Positions 25,930-34,736 of a stretch of 51,238 bases of DNA are shown piece by piece. Both the position numbers and the translations under genes were made by a program. Origin of the DNA: Ignavibacteria bacterium. Lineage in GTDB: Bacteria > Bacteroidota > Ignavibacteria > Tepidaquicellales > OLB5. Where the stretch lies: positions 1 to 51,238 of the forward strand of contig JAUQWS010000103.1 of the NCBI GenBank assembly GCA_030835025.1, written 5' to 3'. Within the stretch, counting starts at the first letter, position 1, and every line of letters starts with the position of its first letter. The notes below the pieces were generated by a model. The model did not search any database and was not told the DNA's origin. It saw only the letters and a list, made by a program, of their open reading frames with translations.

Positions 25930-28900
25930 ATGAAATTTTTCAGGCTATTTGTAAATAATAAAGTTGTAATTTATATTTTCACTTTCATTATAGTGCTGGC
26001 GGGAATATCAGCTTACGTAGGTCTTCCCAAGGAGGCAGCACCATCTATTGAAATTCCATATGTATTTATTTCGACCGTTTATGTGGGTGTCTCACCTGAA
26101 GAGATCGAAAAGCTTGTCACAATGGAAATTGAAAAGCAGGTAAAGGCTATTGCCGATATTAAAGAGATAACCTCTGTCTCAAGGGAAAGTTTCTCTTCGG
26201 TAACTGTAGAATTCAATCCGGATATCAAGATTGACGACGCACTTCAGAAAGTCCGCGACAAGATCTCTGTGGCCAAATCCAATATGCCAAGTGATATTGA
26301 GGAGCCGGTGGTGACTGAGGTGAATTTCTCGGAACTCCCGATGCTTTATATCAATATTGCAGGTAACTACGGTCTGGCGCGTCTCAAAGAGATGGCTGAT
26401 AATATCAGTGATAAGATCGAAGGCGTACCCGGAGTATTGAGCGCTGAGGTCGTCGGGGGGCTGGATAGGGAAGTTAAGATCAATGCAAATGCAGACAGAC
26501 TGAAGTATTACGGTGTCAGCCTTAACGACCTTACTAATACCATAAGAGCTGAAAACCTTAATATTCCCGGCGGCAGTGTGGATATCGGTAAACTGAATTA
26601 CCTGATAAGAGTACCCGGTGAAGTTGAAGACCCGCTTGTATTTGGTGATCTTATCGTTAAATCGGATATGGAAAATAATCCCATTTACGTAAGAGATGTT
26701 GCACAGGTGGTATACGGATATAAAGACAGGACAACCTATGCCAGGGAAAACGGTGTTGAAGCCGTAACAATTATCATAAAAAAGCAAAGCGGTGAAAATC
26801 TGATACGTATTGCAGATGATATAAAGGAATTGGTTAAGAATGAAGAAAAGGGTCTTCCGTCCGGAGTAACGCTCAGTTTAACAGGAGATGAATCCAAATC
26901 CGTTAAAAACACAGTTCATGAGCTTGAAAATGGTGTTATCACCGGAACTATACTGGTTGTTGGCGTTTTGTTCCTTTTCCTCGGATTCAGGATAGCTTCA
27001 CTGACCGCTACTTCAATTCCGCTGTCGTTCCTCATATCATTCATCGTCCTGAATGCAATGGGGGTTACACTGAATATTGTTGTGCTGTTCACCCTGATAC
27101 TTGTGCTTGGGATAATTGTAGATGATGCTGTGGTAGTGATGGAAAATATTTTCCGATTGCAGGAAAAAGAGAATTATACGCCGTATGACTCTGCACTTGA
27201 AGGTCCCAGGGAGGTGGCATTCCCTGTAACTATTGCAACGCTTACAATTATAGCATCATTTTTCCCGCTGCTGTTCTTCCCGGGGATTGTGGGTGAGTTT
27301 ATGCGATACCTACCCATTACACTGATAGTATGCCTGTTCTCATCACTTTTTGTCGCTATGGTTATCAGTCCCGTACAGGCAGCAGTTTTCATCAACGTAA
27401 AGAAGATGAAAGAAAGAGATGCCAAAAAGAAATTCCGTCCTGTGAGCAAGTTTATCGAACATTTTGATGAGAAGTTCTTTTCAACCATTATCAAATGGTA
27501 TGAAAGTACTTTAAGGCGCGCTTTGCACCACAGGTTTTTGACTATAGGAGGTACAGTTGCACTGCTTATACTTTCATTCATAGTTTACGGTATGTTCAAC
27601 AATGGTGTTGAGTTCTTCCCAAAAGTTGAACCTCAGCAGACAAGCATCAATATTACAATGCCAAGCGGCACCAATATTGAAAAGACAAATGAATTCACTA
27701 AGCTGATAGAGCAGAAGATAAAGCCTTACGATGACATCGAGTATTATGTCTCAAATGTGGGTTCTTCAACAAACCCTATGGATTTTGGGGGCTCAACATC
27801 TAATAAGAGCACAGTAACAGTGAATTTTTATGACAAACTGGATAGAAAACGCAGCTCGTTTGATGCAATTGAAGATATCAGGAAATCGGTTGAAGGAATA
27901 CCCGGCGCAACAATTGATATTCAATCCCAGACAGGCGGCCCGCCGACAGGCCCGCCGGTTAATATCGAAATTTCGGGTGATGATTTTATTACACTGGGCC
28001 AGATAGCTGACCAGATCAAAGATAAGATCGAGCATGTAAACGGTCTGACAGATCTTAAAGATGACTACAATGAATCCAGGCCCGAGATAAAGATAACAAT
28101 AGATAGAGATAAAGCTGCGCTGTATAAACTTAACACTGCCTCAATTGCTTCCACTATCAGAACAGCCATCAACGGCACCGAAGCCAGCAAGTTCAGAGTG
28201 GGTGAAGATGAATATGATATAACGGTAAGGCTGGATAAATCCCAGCGTGATAACGTGACCTCGATAGAGAATCTGTACATAGCAAATAAAGACGGAATAA
28301 ATATCCCGGTTACTTCGGTTGCAAAGATCGAATTTTCGGGCGGTCTTGAAGCTATAAACAGAAAAGACTCCAAAAGAGTAGTAACTGTTTCGGCAAACGC
28401 AGAAGGCAGACTTGGCAATGATGTTCTGAAAGATGTTATGGCGATGCTTAAAGACCATAAACTGCCTGAAGGCTATCTGATAAGCTATACAGGTGAATCT
28501 GAAGATCAGGAAGAGGCATCTGCATTCCTTGGGCAGGCATTCTTAACTTCGCTGCTGCTCATTTTCATGTTCATGGTTATGGAGTTCAATTCACTCAGGA
28601 CTCCGCTGATTATAATGTTCTCGGTTATGCTTTCTCTTATCGGAGTATTTTTCGGACTGCTTATAACTCAGACGCCGTTTGGAATTATGATGACCGGTAT
28701 CGGTGTTATTTCGCTGGGAGGTATTGTGGTTAGGAACGCAATCGTTCTGCTTGATTTCCAGAAAGTCCTTGAAAAACGCGGACTTTCAAGAGATGAAGCA
28801 CTTGTTCAGGCAGGTGTTATCAGGCTTAGACCGGTATTTTTGACTGCAGCGTGTACGATTCTCGGGCTTGTTCCGTTAACAACAGGAGTTGATTTCGACT

Positions 28901-29109
28901 GGAGATCATTAAGCTGGGTCATCGGCGGCGAAAACACTGCTTTCTGGAGGCCCATGGGTGTTGCGATCATATTCGGACTTGCAGTATCAACGTTCTTAAC
29001 ACTTGTTGTGATACCCTCGATATTTTCATGGGTTGATGATGTGATGCTGAAGTTTAAAAAGAAAAAGCCGGCTGAGGTTAAATCAACCGAAGCTCCGGCA
29101 CAGGCATAA
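25930..29109 (+). CDS. RND-family efflux pump (AcrB/HAE1-like)
   Basis: A 1059-residue inner-membrane proton-driven pump of normal family length. It has TM1 at residues of about 10-30, a first periplasmic loop with porter subdomains (SPEEIEKLVTMEIEKQ), and TM2-TM6 from about 337. TM4 carries the proton-relay pair D398/D399 in GIIVDDAVVVMENI. TM7 and a second loop follow, then TM8-TM12 ending near residue 1040. The G-rich ISLGGIVVRNAIVLLDF segment near TM11 is family-typical. It works with the fusion protein and TolC-like channel upstream. Sequence alone does not say whether the substrates are drugs, lipids or metabolites; the Asp pair argues against a heavy-metal pump. Confidence 0.95.
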   Translation: MKFFRLFVNNKVVIYIFTFIIVLAGISAYVGLPKEAAPSIEIPYVFISTVYVGVSPEEIEKLVTMEIEKQVKAIADIKEITSVSRESFSSVTVEFNPDIKIDDALQKVRDKISVAKSNMPSDIEEPVVTEVNFSELPMLYINIAGNYGLARLKEMADNISDKIEGVPGVLSAEVVGGLDREVKINANADRLKYYGVSLNDLTNTIRAENLNIPGGSVDIGKLNYLIRVPGEVEDPLVFGDLIVKSDMENNPIYVRDVAQVVYGYKDRTTYARENGVEAVTIIIKKQSGENLIRIADDIKELVKNEEKGLPSGVTLSLTGDESKSVKNTVHELENGVITGTILVVGVLFLFLGFRIASLTATSIPLSFLISFIVLNAMGVTLNIVVLFTLILVLGIIVDDAVVVMENIFRLQEKENYTPYDSALEGPREVAFPVTIATLTIIASFFPLLFFPGIVGEFMRYLPITLIVCLFSSLFVAMVISPVQAAVFINVKKMKERDAKKKFRPVSKFIEHFDEKFFSTIIKWYESTLRRALHHRFLTIGGTVALLILSFIVYGMFNNGVEFFPKVEPQQTSINITMPSGTNIEKTNEFTKLIEQKIKPYDDIEYYVSNVGSSTNPMDFGGSTSNKSTVTVNFYDKLDRKRSSFDAIEDIRKSVEGIPGATIDIQSQTGGPPTGPPVNIEISGDDFITLGQIADQIKDKIEHVNGLTDLKDDYNESRPEIKITIDRDKAALYKLNTASIASTIRTAINGTEASKFRVGEDEYDITVRLDKSQRDNVTSIENLYIANKDGINIPVTSVAKIEFSGGLEAINRKDSKRVVTVSANAEGRLGNDVLKDVMAMLKDHKLPEGYLISYTGESEDQEEASAFLGQAFLTSLLLIFMFMVMEFNSLRTPLIIMFSVMLSLIGVFFGLLITQTPFGIMMTGIGVISLGGIVVRNAIVLLDFQKVLEKRGLSRDEALVQAGVIRLRPVFLTAACTILGLVPLTTGVDFDWRSLSWVIGGENTAFWRPMGVAIIFGLAVSTFLTLVVIPSIFSWVDDVMLKFKKKKPAEVKSTEAPAQA

Positions 29110-29178
29110 TGAATTGATTGCAGATTCTGTAAGAACAATGATTTTAATTTTTTGTTTCTTTATGATTTTGGCATTTAG

Positions 29179-29197
29179 ATTTTGACATTTGACATTT
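29179..29197. repeat. Copy 2 of the 19-nt dispersed repeat
   Basis: Identical over 19 bases to 1425-1443. The flanks (TTTGGCATTTAG to the left here, GAGCTTTGGCAT to the right of copy 1) are also similar in style, as if built from the same short words. Confidence 0.5.
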
Positions 29198-29265
29198 TGT
29201 TTTCATAGTTACCTCCGTTAGATTAAAACGCTCTTTGATGGTTAGAGCGTAAGTTAATTGACGAC

Positions 29266-29298
29266 AAAGGCGGATATATCCATCCGCCTTTTTGTTTT
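29266..29298 (+). terminator. Terminator of the RND efflux operon
   Basis: AAAGGCGGAT (29266-29275) pairs with ATCCGCCTTT (29282-29291) with a 6-nt loop, followed by a T-rich tract. A second 7-bp hairpin lies just upstream at 29228-29250. Confidence 0.8.
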
Positions 29299-29319
29299 TT
29301 GAAAAATCCTCTTAAAAAA

Positions 29320-29341
29320 TCCCCCTTAAAAAGGGAGATGG
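29320..29341. repeat. Short inverted repeat of dispersed type
   Basis: TCCCCCTTAAAAAGGGAGA forms a near-palindrome with the centre TTAAAA. It resembles the insertion at 14035-14080 in layout but not in exact sequence. Confidence 0.35.
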
Positions 29342-29428
29342 AAATTAAGAATTTGCGTTAAACAAAAATTTAAAGTTAATTCAGTTACATCAAAAATTAC
29401 TTATGGGGATTTGCGATAGAAAATTTTC

Positions 29429-29797
29429 TTAATGAATATCCTCCACTTTATACCCGGCAGAAGTTATCGCATCTTTTATCGCATCGGGATTTGTTTTGCC
29501 GGGATCATATGATGCCTTAACAGTGTTCGTCTTAAAATCAGCAATTACATCTCTGACACCATCAACTTTTTTTACCTTCGTCTTTATCGTCTTCTCGCAT
29601 CCCGTGCAGGTCATACCCGAAGTGTGTATCTCAACAGCTTTATCGTTTGCCGAGACTTCAAGTGTCTTGCTGCCTGATTCTTTGTTTTCTTCCTGCTTAT
29701 CAGTCTTTGTGTCAGTAGTCTGATTATCCGTTTTACCGCATCCTGCAACAAAAACGGCTGCAACAACTGCCAAAACTTTGAGTAAATTCATTTTCAT
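29429..29797 (-). CDS. Lipoprotein with a heavy-metal-associated (HMA) domain
   Basis: A 122-residue protein. The signal peptide ends in the lipobox VAGC, with Cys20 as the lipidation site, followed by a charged linker (about 22-45). An HMA domain of about 70 residues follows, with the metal-binding CxxC in GMTCTGCEK (Cys64 and Cys67) and the usual GVRDVIADFKTNTV and ITSAGYKVED strands. It is like MerP or the copper-chaperone fold tethered to a membrane facing the periplasm, so it probably binds Cu, Hg or Zn-type ions. No metal ATPase is adjacent; the CDF transporter lies 7 kb away. It is divergent from the DUF167 gene. Confidence 0.9.
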   Translation of the reverse strand: MKMNLLKVLAVVAAVFVAGCGKTDNQTTDTKTDKQEENKESGSKTLEVSANDKAVEIHTSGMTCTGCEKTIKTKVKKVDGVRDVIADFKTNTVKASYDPGKTNPDAIKDAITSAGYKVEDIH

Positions 29798-29820
29798 TTG
29801 ATTTTGGATTTATAATTAGG

Positions 29821-29828
29821 CAAAAATA
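29821..29828 (-). promoter_or_regulatory. -7 box for the HMA lipoprotein gene
   Basis: The minus strand reads TATTTTTG, an exact TAnnTTTG, 24 bases before the ATG. No clear -33 element is seen. Confidence 0.35.
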
Positions 29829-29878
29829 GGATAATTTTATATATTAATGTAACTATAAATGCAGTTATTTAATTTCCT

Positions 29879-30097
29879 GTGAAAATTACAGTCAAAGTTA
29901 AACCGAATGCCCGCGGGAACTCAATAAAAGAAACAGGTCTAAACACGTATGATATCAGGGTTTCTGTTCCGCCCGAAAAAGGCAAAGCAAACGAAAAAGT
30001 AATTGAATTGCTGGCTAAGTTTTTGAAAATCCCGAAATCTGCAATCAACCTAAGAAGCGGAAGTACCTCAAGAAATAAAATTTTCGAAATAAAATAG
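29879..30097 (+). CDS. DUF167/YggU-family protein
   Basis: A 72-residue protein starting at GTG. The pattern ITVKVKPNARGNSI, YDIRVSVPPEKGKANEKVIE, LLAKFLKIPKSAI and LRSGSTSRNKIFEI is diagnostic of the small alpha/beta DUF167 family (YggU in E. coli). The family is widespread and its biochemical role is not settled. The length is normal though slightly short. It lies between the divergent HMA lipoprotein gene and a T9SS cargo gene with its own promoter, so no functional partner is implied. Confidence 0.88.
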   Translation: MKITVKVKPNARGNSIKETGLNTYDIRVSVPPEKGKANEKVIELLAKFLKIPKSAINLRSGSTSRNKIFEIK

Positions 30098-30149
30098 ATT
30101 GCCGCTATAATCACCTTAGAATAGCCTGAAAATTCAATTTTTAAACTCT

Positions 30150-30157
30150 TATCTTTG
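30150..30157 (+). promoter_or_regulatory. -7 box for the T9SS gene at 30203
   Basis: TATCTTTG is an exact TAnnTTTG, the same octamer as before the genes at 34737, 43081 and 46199. It overlaps an in-frame TTG at 30155, so translation must begin downstream, supporting the ATG at 30203. Confidence 0.45.
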
Positions 30158-30202
30158 TCAATTCACCATAAACTATCATCCGTCAAAAGTAAAGTCAAGA
30201 AA

Positions 30203-32695
30203 ATGAGATTATCTGTAATTTTTTCAACTTTAACATTAATGCTTCTCCTGTCTGTTTCGGCGATTGCACAGGATATCAGGGGACCCGAGGACGAAACTCC
30301 CGAAAGTATCCGCGAACGCGAAATGTTCATATATACGCGCAGGGCAGGCGGACCCGGTGAAGTGCTGCCGCAAAATACTTATGAACTGGCAGTGAAACAA
30401 AAGAATTTGCTGGTGAAGGATATGGATATCCCCGGAAGCCAGACAAGAGCGGTTGACTGGATTACTGCAAATCCCAAAGGCCTGTTCTATTCCAGAACGA
30501 ACAACAATTATATCAGCGGAAGAACTAACTCAATTGCATTTGTTAACGGACAGCCTAATGTGATGTACATTGCAGCAGCTCAGGGCGGAGTGTGGAAGAC
30601 TACAAATTCCGGAGTTAACTGGGTGGTGCTTACCGATGATCTTTCAACACTTGCTACTGGTGATATTGTTGTCAACCAGTCTAATCCAAATATCCTCTAT
30701 CTTGGCAGCGGTGAATTAAATTATTCCGGTGACAGCCAGTACGGTGACGGTATTTTCAAATCAACTGATGCCGGTTTAAGCTGGGTTCAGGTTGCACTTG
30801 GCAGCCAGGTTGGGACAAGATGCGGATATATGGCAATTGACCAGTTCAATCCAAACAATGTTTATTTTGCAGGAAACCTCGGTGTGTTCAAGTCAACCAA
30901 TGCAGGCATAAACTGGGTGAACACAAACAGCGGGACGAATGCCAATTGTATTATCATCCATCCGCTTAACAGCCAGGTACTTTATATAACAACCGGCGGA
31001 ACCAGTGCCGGGCTTATAAAGAAATCAACCGATGGCGGAACAAGCTGGAATACGCTTACGAACGGTCTGCCAAGCGGAATGGGCAGAATTCAACTTGCTA
31101 TTTCACCTAGTTTACCTTCAACTATTTTTGCAAGTGTTGCAGCATCTTCAGGCGGTTCATTACTAGGCCTGTATCGCAGTACAGATGACGGCAATACATG
31201 GACCCTCCAGGCATCTTCACCTAATTATTTAGGGGGACAGGGCTGGTATGATAATGCTGTTATTGTACACCCAACCAATCCGAACATAGTAGTTGTCGGC
31301 GGACTTGATCTATATGTTTCAACAAGCAGCGGTTCGGGACTTGTGCAGAAAAGCTCGTGGTCAACTTCCAATTCGCAGAATATGACTCATGCCGATATTC
31401 ACCGCCTTGCATACAACGGGACAATCCTATACTGTATGTCTGATGGCGGAGTTTATAAATCAACAAACGACGGCAATAACTGGACTGACTTGAATTATGA
31501 CCTTTCTACATTGCAGTATCAAAGCGCTGATTATGACCAGACAAATATCGCCATGCTTCAGGGCGGTACACAGGATAATAACAAGATGACTTCAACCAAT
31601 GCCGGTGTTGACTGGAACCAGCGAACGACCGGAGACGGCGGATACACAATTGTAGATCCCGTTACTCCGAATTTTGTTTACGGACAGTATGTCAACGGTT
31701 CAATACAGCGCTCGGCAAACACGGGAGTAAGCTTTACAAACATTACACCAAGCGGTTCAACGGGGGGTTTGTTTTATAATCCTTACGAAATGGCTCCCGG
31801 CGACCATAACACAATCGTTTTCGGCAGAGCGGATATATGGAAAACTACAAGTGCTCAAACAGCTTCCACCGGCAGCGGCTGGACACAGATAGCCACTACT
31901 TCAATAGTGGGAGGGAATGTCTCAGCAATCGGGATAAGCTGGACAAACATTAACAAGATCTATATTGGCACTTCAAACGGTAGAATTCTGGTAACAAGTG
32001 ATAACGGCGCTAACTGGTCGGTGCTTTCAGGTTACCCGTATGTAAGCGATTTCGCAGTTGATAATTCAAATGATAACATCTGCTATGCAACGCTTGGCGG
32101 CACGGGCTCTCAGCATGTACTCAAAACAACCGATGGCGGCGCAACCTGGACAAACATAACCTCAAATCTGCCGAATATAGCAGCCAACTCCGTGATTTTG
32201 AGAACTGCGACACCAAGAATGATTTTCGTCGGAACCGATTTTGGAGTATTTCAGTCAACCAACGAAGGCTCAAACTGGATTTCGTTCAACAGCGGCCTGC
32301 CCGCAGTTGAGATCTATGACATGAAGTACAAGCAGGTAGCAGGGATTATCCTAGTAGCCACTCACGGCCGCGGATGCTGGACATTTGACCTTGGTTCTAC
32401 TCTTGGTGTTGACCCGTATTCTGTAATTCCGAAAGAATACACTCTGAACCAGAACTTCCCCAATCCGTTCAACCCCGAAACAAAGATACAGTTCGGGCTG
32501 CCGAAAAGCGGTATTGTTAAGCTTTCGGTCTATGATGCATCAGGAAAGGAAATAGAAGAATTGGTAAACCAGCAGATGAATGCCGGTACATTTGAAGTAA
32601 CTTGGAACGGCGGAAATTATTCAAGCGGGGTGTATTTCTATAAGCTTGAGTCCGAAGGTTTTGCTGATACTAAAAAGATGATATTGGTAAAATAG
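30203..32695 (+). CDS. T9SS-exported sortilin/BNR-like propeller protein
   Basis: Taken from ATG 30203 (MRLSVIFSTL), 830 residues. The signal peptide ends near VSAIAQ. A linker rich in Glu and Pro (about 25-90) precedes a long propeller (about 95-750) with repeats such as GGVWKTTNSGVNW, SNPNILYLGSGE, DGIFKSTDAGLSW and GLYRSTDDGNTW. These are the Asp-box blades of the VPS10/sortilin and oligoxyloglucan-hydrolase-like group. NGGLP-type motifs and a final ILVATHGRGCWTFDL segment match that group well. A T9SS type A domain closes the protein (NFPNPFNP to TKKMILVK). Catalytic residues of a glycosidase are not evident. It converges on a SPYFN-family gene through a shared terminator. Confidence 0.88.
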   Translation: MRLSVIFSTLTLMLLLSVSAIAQDIRGPEDETPESIREREMFIYTRRAGGPGEVLPQNTYELAVKQKNLLVKDMDIPGSQTRAVDWITANPKGLFYSRTNNNYISGRTNSIAFVNGQPNVMYIAAAQGGVWKTTNSGVNWVVLTDDLSTLATGDIVVNQSNPNILYLGSGELNYSGDSQYGDGIFKSTDAGLSWVQVALGSQVGTRCGYMAIDQFNPNNVYFAGNLGVFKSTNAGINWVNTNSGTNANCIIIHPLNSQVLYITTGGTSAGLIKKSTDGGTSWNTLTNGLPSGMGRIQLAISPSLPSTIFASVAASSGGSLLGLYRSTDDGNTWTLQASSPNYLGGQGWYDNAVIVHPTNPNIVVVGGLDLYVSTSSGSGLVQKSSWSTSNSQNMTHADIHRLAYNGTILYCMSDGGVYKSTNDGNNWTDLNYDLSTLQYQSADYDQTNIAMLQGGTQDNNKMTSTNAGVDWNQRTTGDGGYTIVDPVTPNFVYGQYVNGSIQRSANTGVSFTNITPSGSTGGLFYNPYEMAPGDHNTIVFGRADIWKTTSAQTASTGSGWTQIATTSIVGGNVSAIGISWTNINKIYIGTSNGRILVTSDNGANWSVLSGYPYVSDFAVDNSNDNICYATLGGTGSQHVLKTTDGGATWTNITSNLPNIAANSVILRTATPRMIFVGTDFGVFQSTNEGSNWISFNSGLPAVEIYDMKYKQVAGIILVATHGRGCWTFDLGSTLGVDPYSVIPKEYTLNQNFPNPFNPETKIQFGLPKSGIVKLSVYDASGKEIEELVNQQMNAGTFEVTWNGGNYSSGVYFYKLESEGFADTKKMILVK

Positions 32696-32721
32696 GAATT
32701 AAATATTTCATAACTCTGTTT

Positions 32722-32746
32722 GAAACCTCCCCAAAAGGGAGGTTTC
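32722..32746. terminator. Bidirectional terminator, T9SS gene and SPYFN gene 1
   Basis: GAAACCTCCC (32722-32731) pairs with GGGAGGTTTC (32737-32746) around loop CAAAA, between two convergent genes whose stops lie 26 and 4 bases away. Confidence 0.75.
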
Positions 32747-32750
32747 TTAT

Positions 32751-34208
32751 TTACAGTACTTCGCTTATTTTTTTAAGCAGCCATTTTTTGTGCGCAATTG
32801 TTTCCGTGGAGGTTATTTTCCCGCTCAGTTTCTCTGCACCCACCTTATCGTTATCCAGCTTTATCTTGATAAGGGCATTCAGTGAATTTATGAAATTGAT
32901 ATTCTTTTCTCTGTACTGTTCTGTTAATGAAGGATTTGAGTTAAGAAGCCTCCTGAAGCTTTCGATCAGCGAAACTGCAGATTCGAAATGTGACAATTCA
33001 TAATATGCCATCAGGTTCAGTATCTTAACGTCAACTTTGTAGAATATCTGTCCGGTCTTAACTTTATGAAGATGAAGCAGAGTTTTATCAAAATCTCCCT
33101 TTTCAAAATTGATATGCGCAAGCGCAAGCTCAGTAACGCTTTGCCTGTCTTCTTTCTGCAGCTTATTTCTGTAATTATTTATGAAATTTTCAGCCCACTG
33201 GAATTTTTCAGCCCTTACTGCTGAAAGATAAATATTCCTGAACTTCATTGCAGTTAAGGGAGTGGATTCGTTTGAACTGTAGATATTGTTTTTAAGCTCA
33301 AAATCGTAAGTTTCAAACAGGTCTTTGTAGAATTCCGTTCTCCCTGAATTAATCTTCTGTGCTATAACTGCTTCGAGCGGAGTAAAAAGCAGGTTCGCTT
33401 CTGCGCGGGAGAGCTTTGAAACATTCCCGTAAAGCAAGTCTTTGAAATTTCGATATGCAGTATCATTACCGGGTTCGAGATTGCTTATCAGTGCGTAATA
33501 CATCAGCCTGATATTCAGTGCACCTTCAGTCTTGTGAGACTCCATATAGTTCAAAAACTTTTCAAGATCCGTCAGGCTGATAAGCTTATCTCCAAGCTCA
33601 ACATCACTGCTTATATTGAGCGAAAATCTGTTAACGTGATTGTTAATCGACATCCTAAGTAAATTCTTCAGGAAGAAAGTTATCAGATACTCCCCCGACC
33701 TCACCGAATTTACAGTAGCCAATTGCTGCTTATTGTTGAATATGTTGTTCTTAAACCGCTCCTCCTCTATCTGGAAGAGGTGATAGTTCAGCTTGTCTGT
33801 ATAATTGATGTCTTCTCTTATCTTTGCTTCTGCCAGGTCTGCCTCTTTGGCAAAGAGCTGGTCTATTTCTCTGGTTGTGAGCTGCGTCAGGAGTCCAATA
33901 GATCTTTCATGTGGACTGTTTACAAAATTATCTATTGCAAGAAATTCCTTTTCCAGCCTGAATAATTCCGTATTAAGGTTCTTGATTATCTGGTCATTGT
34001 AAGATTTTCCGGGGAGCACTTTGCTGTAAAGTCTTTTCTTTTCCAGCGATGCGGAATCAAATTCCGGATAATGTTTTTTCATTGCTTCAAAAAGCTTTAC
34101 TACACGGATGCTTGTATTGAAATACGGAGATTTCAGAAATTCACCGAATCTCTTTAATTCATCAGTTGAAAATGTACGAAGAAGCTCTAATGACTTACTT
34201 TTGTTCAT
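32751..34208 (-). CDS. SPYFN-family cytosolic helical protein 1 (uncharacterised)
   Basis: A 485-residue protein with no signal peptide or membrane segment, predicted mostly helical. Residues of about 10-95 carry the block shared with the proteins at 36666 and 44369: FSTDELKRFGEFLKSPYFN, HYPEFDSASLEKKRLYSKVL and PGKSYNDQIIKNLNTELFRL. The middle is variable. The C-terminal third has a TPR-like conserved stretch (AHINFEKGDFDKTLLHLHKV, FYKVDVKILNLMAYYE) and ends KKWLLKKISEVL. I recognise the block from uncharacterised Bacteroidota proteins but know no function. It is divergent from the T9SS gene at 34737 and convergent with that at 30203. A regulator or adaptor role is only a guess from context. 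Confidence 0.8.
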   Translation of the reverse strand: MNKSKSLELLRTFSTDELKRFGEFLKSPYFNTSIRVVKLFEAMKKHYPEFDSASLEKKRLYSKVLPGKSYNDQIIKNLNTELFRLEKEFLAIDNFVNSPHERSIGLLTQLTTREIDQLFAKEADLAEAKIREDINYTDKLNYHLFQIEEERFKNNIFNNKQQLATVNSVRSGEYLITFFLKNLLRMSINNHVNRFSLNISSDVELGDKLISLTDLEKFLNYMESHKTEGALNIRLMYYALISNLEPGNDTAYRNFKDLLYGNVSKLSRAEANLLFTPLEAVIAQKINSGRTEFYKDLFETYDFELKNNIYSSNESTPLTAMKFRNIYLSAVRAEKFQWAENFINNYRNKLQKEDRQSVTELALAHINFEKGDFDKTLLHLHKVKTGQIFYKVDVKILNLMAYYELSHFESAVSLIESFRRLLNSNPSLTEQYREKNINFINSLNALIKIKLDNDKVGAEKLSGKITSTETIAHKKWLLKKISEVL

Positions 34209-34736
34209 CTCTGCAAGTTAACGAAATTAAAGTTACTTTTCAACATGCCCTTTTCAGTGTATTTTATTGATTTATTGAACCTTACATCAGGTAACTAAGT
34301 AAACCATGTCATATTGGGGGTTACTAATTTGTTGTGATTTCCTCAATTGGAGGAGAAGTTATTTCACCCCTAACCCTTCACTTCCTAAACCTGTTAATAT
34401 CACGGGATTAAAATTTGCAAACTATCTAGATCTGCATAATCAATATGTTCGATTGAGGTTATTCTCCTGAATTCGTTTCTTTGAGTTATGCTGTACCCGC
34501 AGCATATCTTTGTAAGGATCGAAAACATGGCATTAAGAGATGCCGGGAAAAAGATAAATACAATTTTGAGCAGAAAGACAGACAGGAAATTAATTGAATT
34601 TGAATCTAAGAGTGACATAATAATTCATAATATTCTGGATCCGGATTTTGCAGATAGTCCGGGTTTAACAGATAAGAAGAAAGTATTAAATTCGAGAAGT
34701 AAAAAATCAATCAGTAAAATCAAAAAAGGAAGAAAA
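34209..34736. other. Divergent intergenic region of 528 bases
   Basis: It separates SPYFN gene 1 from the T9SS gene at 34737. It contains the promoter at 34480-34512, implying a leader of about 215 nt. A 6-bp hairpin, ATGCTG/CAGCAT, lies at 34488-34505 within the promoter spacer. In the leader there is a short hairpin GGCAT/ATGCC near 34529 and a CCGGAT/GTCCGG pairing near 34643-34665. An open frame continues upstream to 34488 in phase with the gene but starts before the transcription start and lacks gene character. Confidence 0.45.
34480..34512 (+). promoter_or_regulatory. Bacteroidota-type promoter for the T9SS gene at 34737
   Basis: TTTG at 34480-34483, 21 bases, then TATCTTTG at 34505-34512: both boxes match the consensus. 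Confidence 0.6.

Larger units (their letters stand above)
29110..29428. other. Intergenic region with hairpins and dispersed repeats
   Basis: No gene of normal size is seen. The region holds a 19-nt repeat copy (29179-29197), an ACGCTCT/AGAGCGT hairpin (29228-29250), a terminator (29266-29298) and a repeat-like inverted segment (29320-29341). On the minus strand a 20-codon frame (29206 down to 29144) is preceded by a strong ribosome-binding site GGAGGTAACT; its coding status is doubtful. Confidence 0.5.

Noticed and set aside
26179..26787. 202-codon frame antisense to the RND pump gene
   Set aside because: It lies wholly inside a strongly supported gene, has no family features and is a codon-bias shadow.
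30155..30202. TTG start giving 16 extra residues to the T9SS protein at 30203
   Set aside because: The TTG lies inside an exact -7 box (TATCTTTG), so it should not be transcribed; the ATG at 30203 starts a standard signal peptide.
34222..34229. TAATTTCG on the minus strand as a promoter of SPYFN gene 1
   Set aside because: One mismatch to TAnnTTTG and no TTTG at the -33 distance; comparable weak matches occur by chance in A/T-rich spacers.
34488..34736. Upstream in-frame extension of paralogue A by 83 codons
   Set aside because: It would begin inside the promoter and put a lysine-rich, non-hydrophobic stretch before a normal signal peptide that has its own ribosome-binding site (AAGGAAG).
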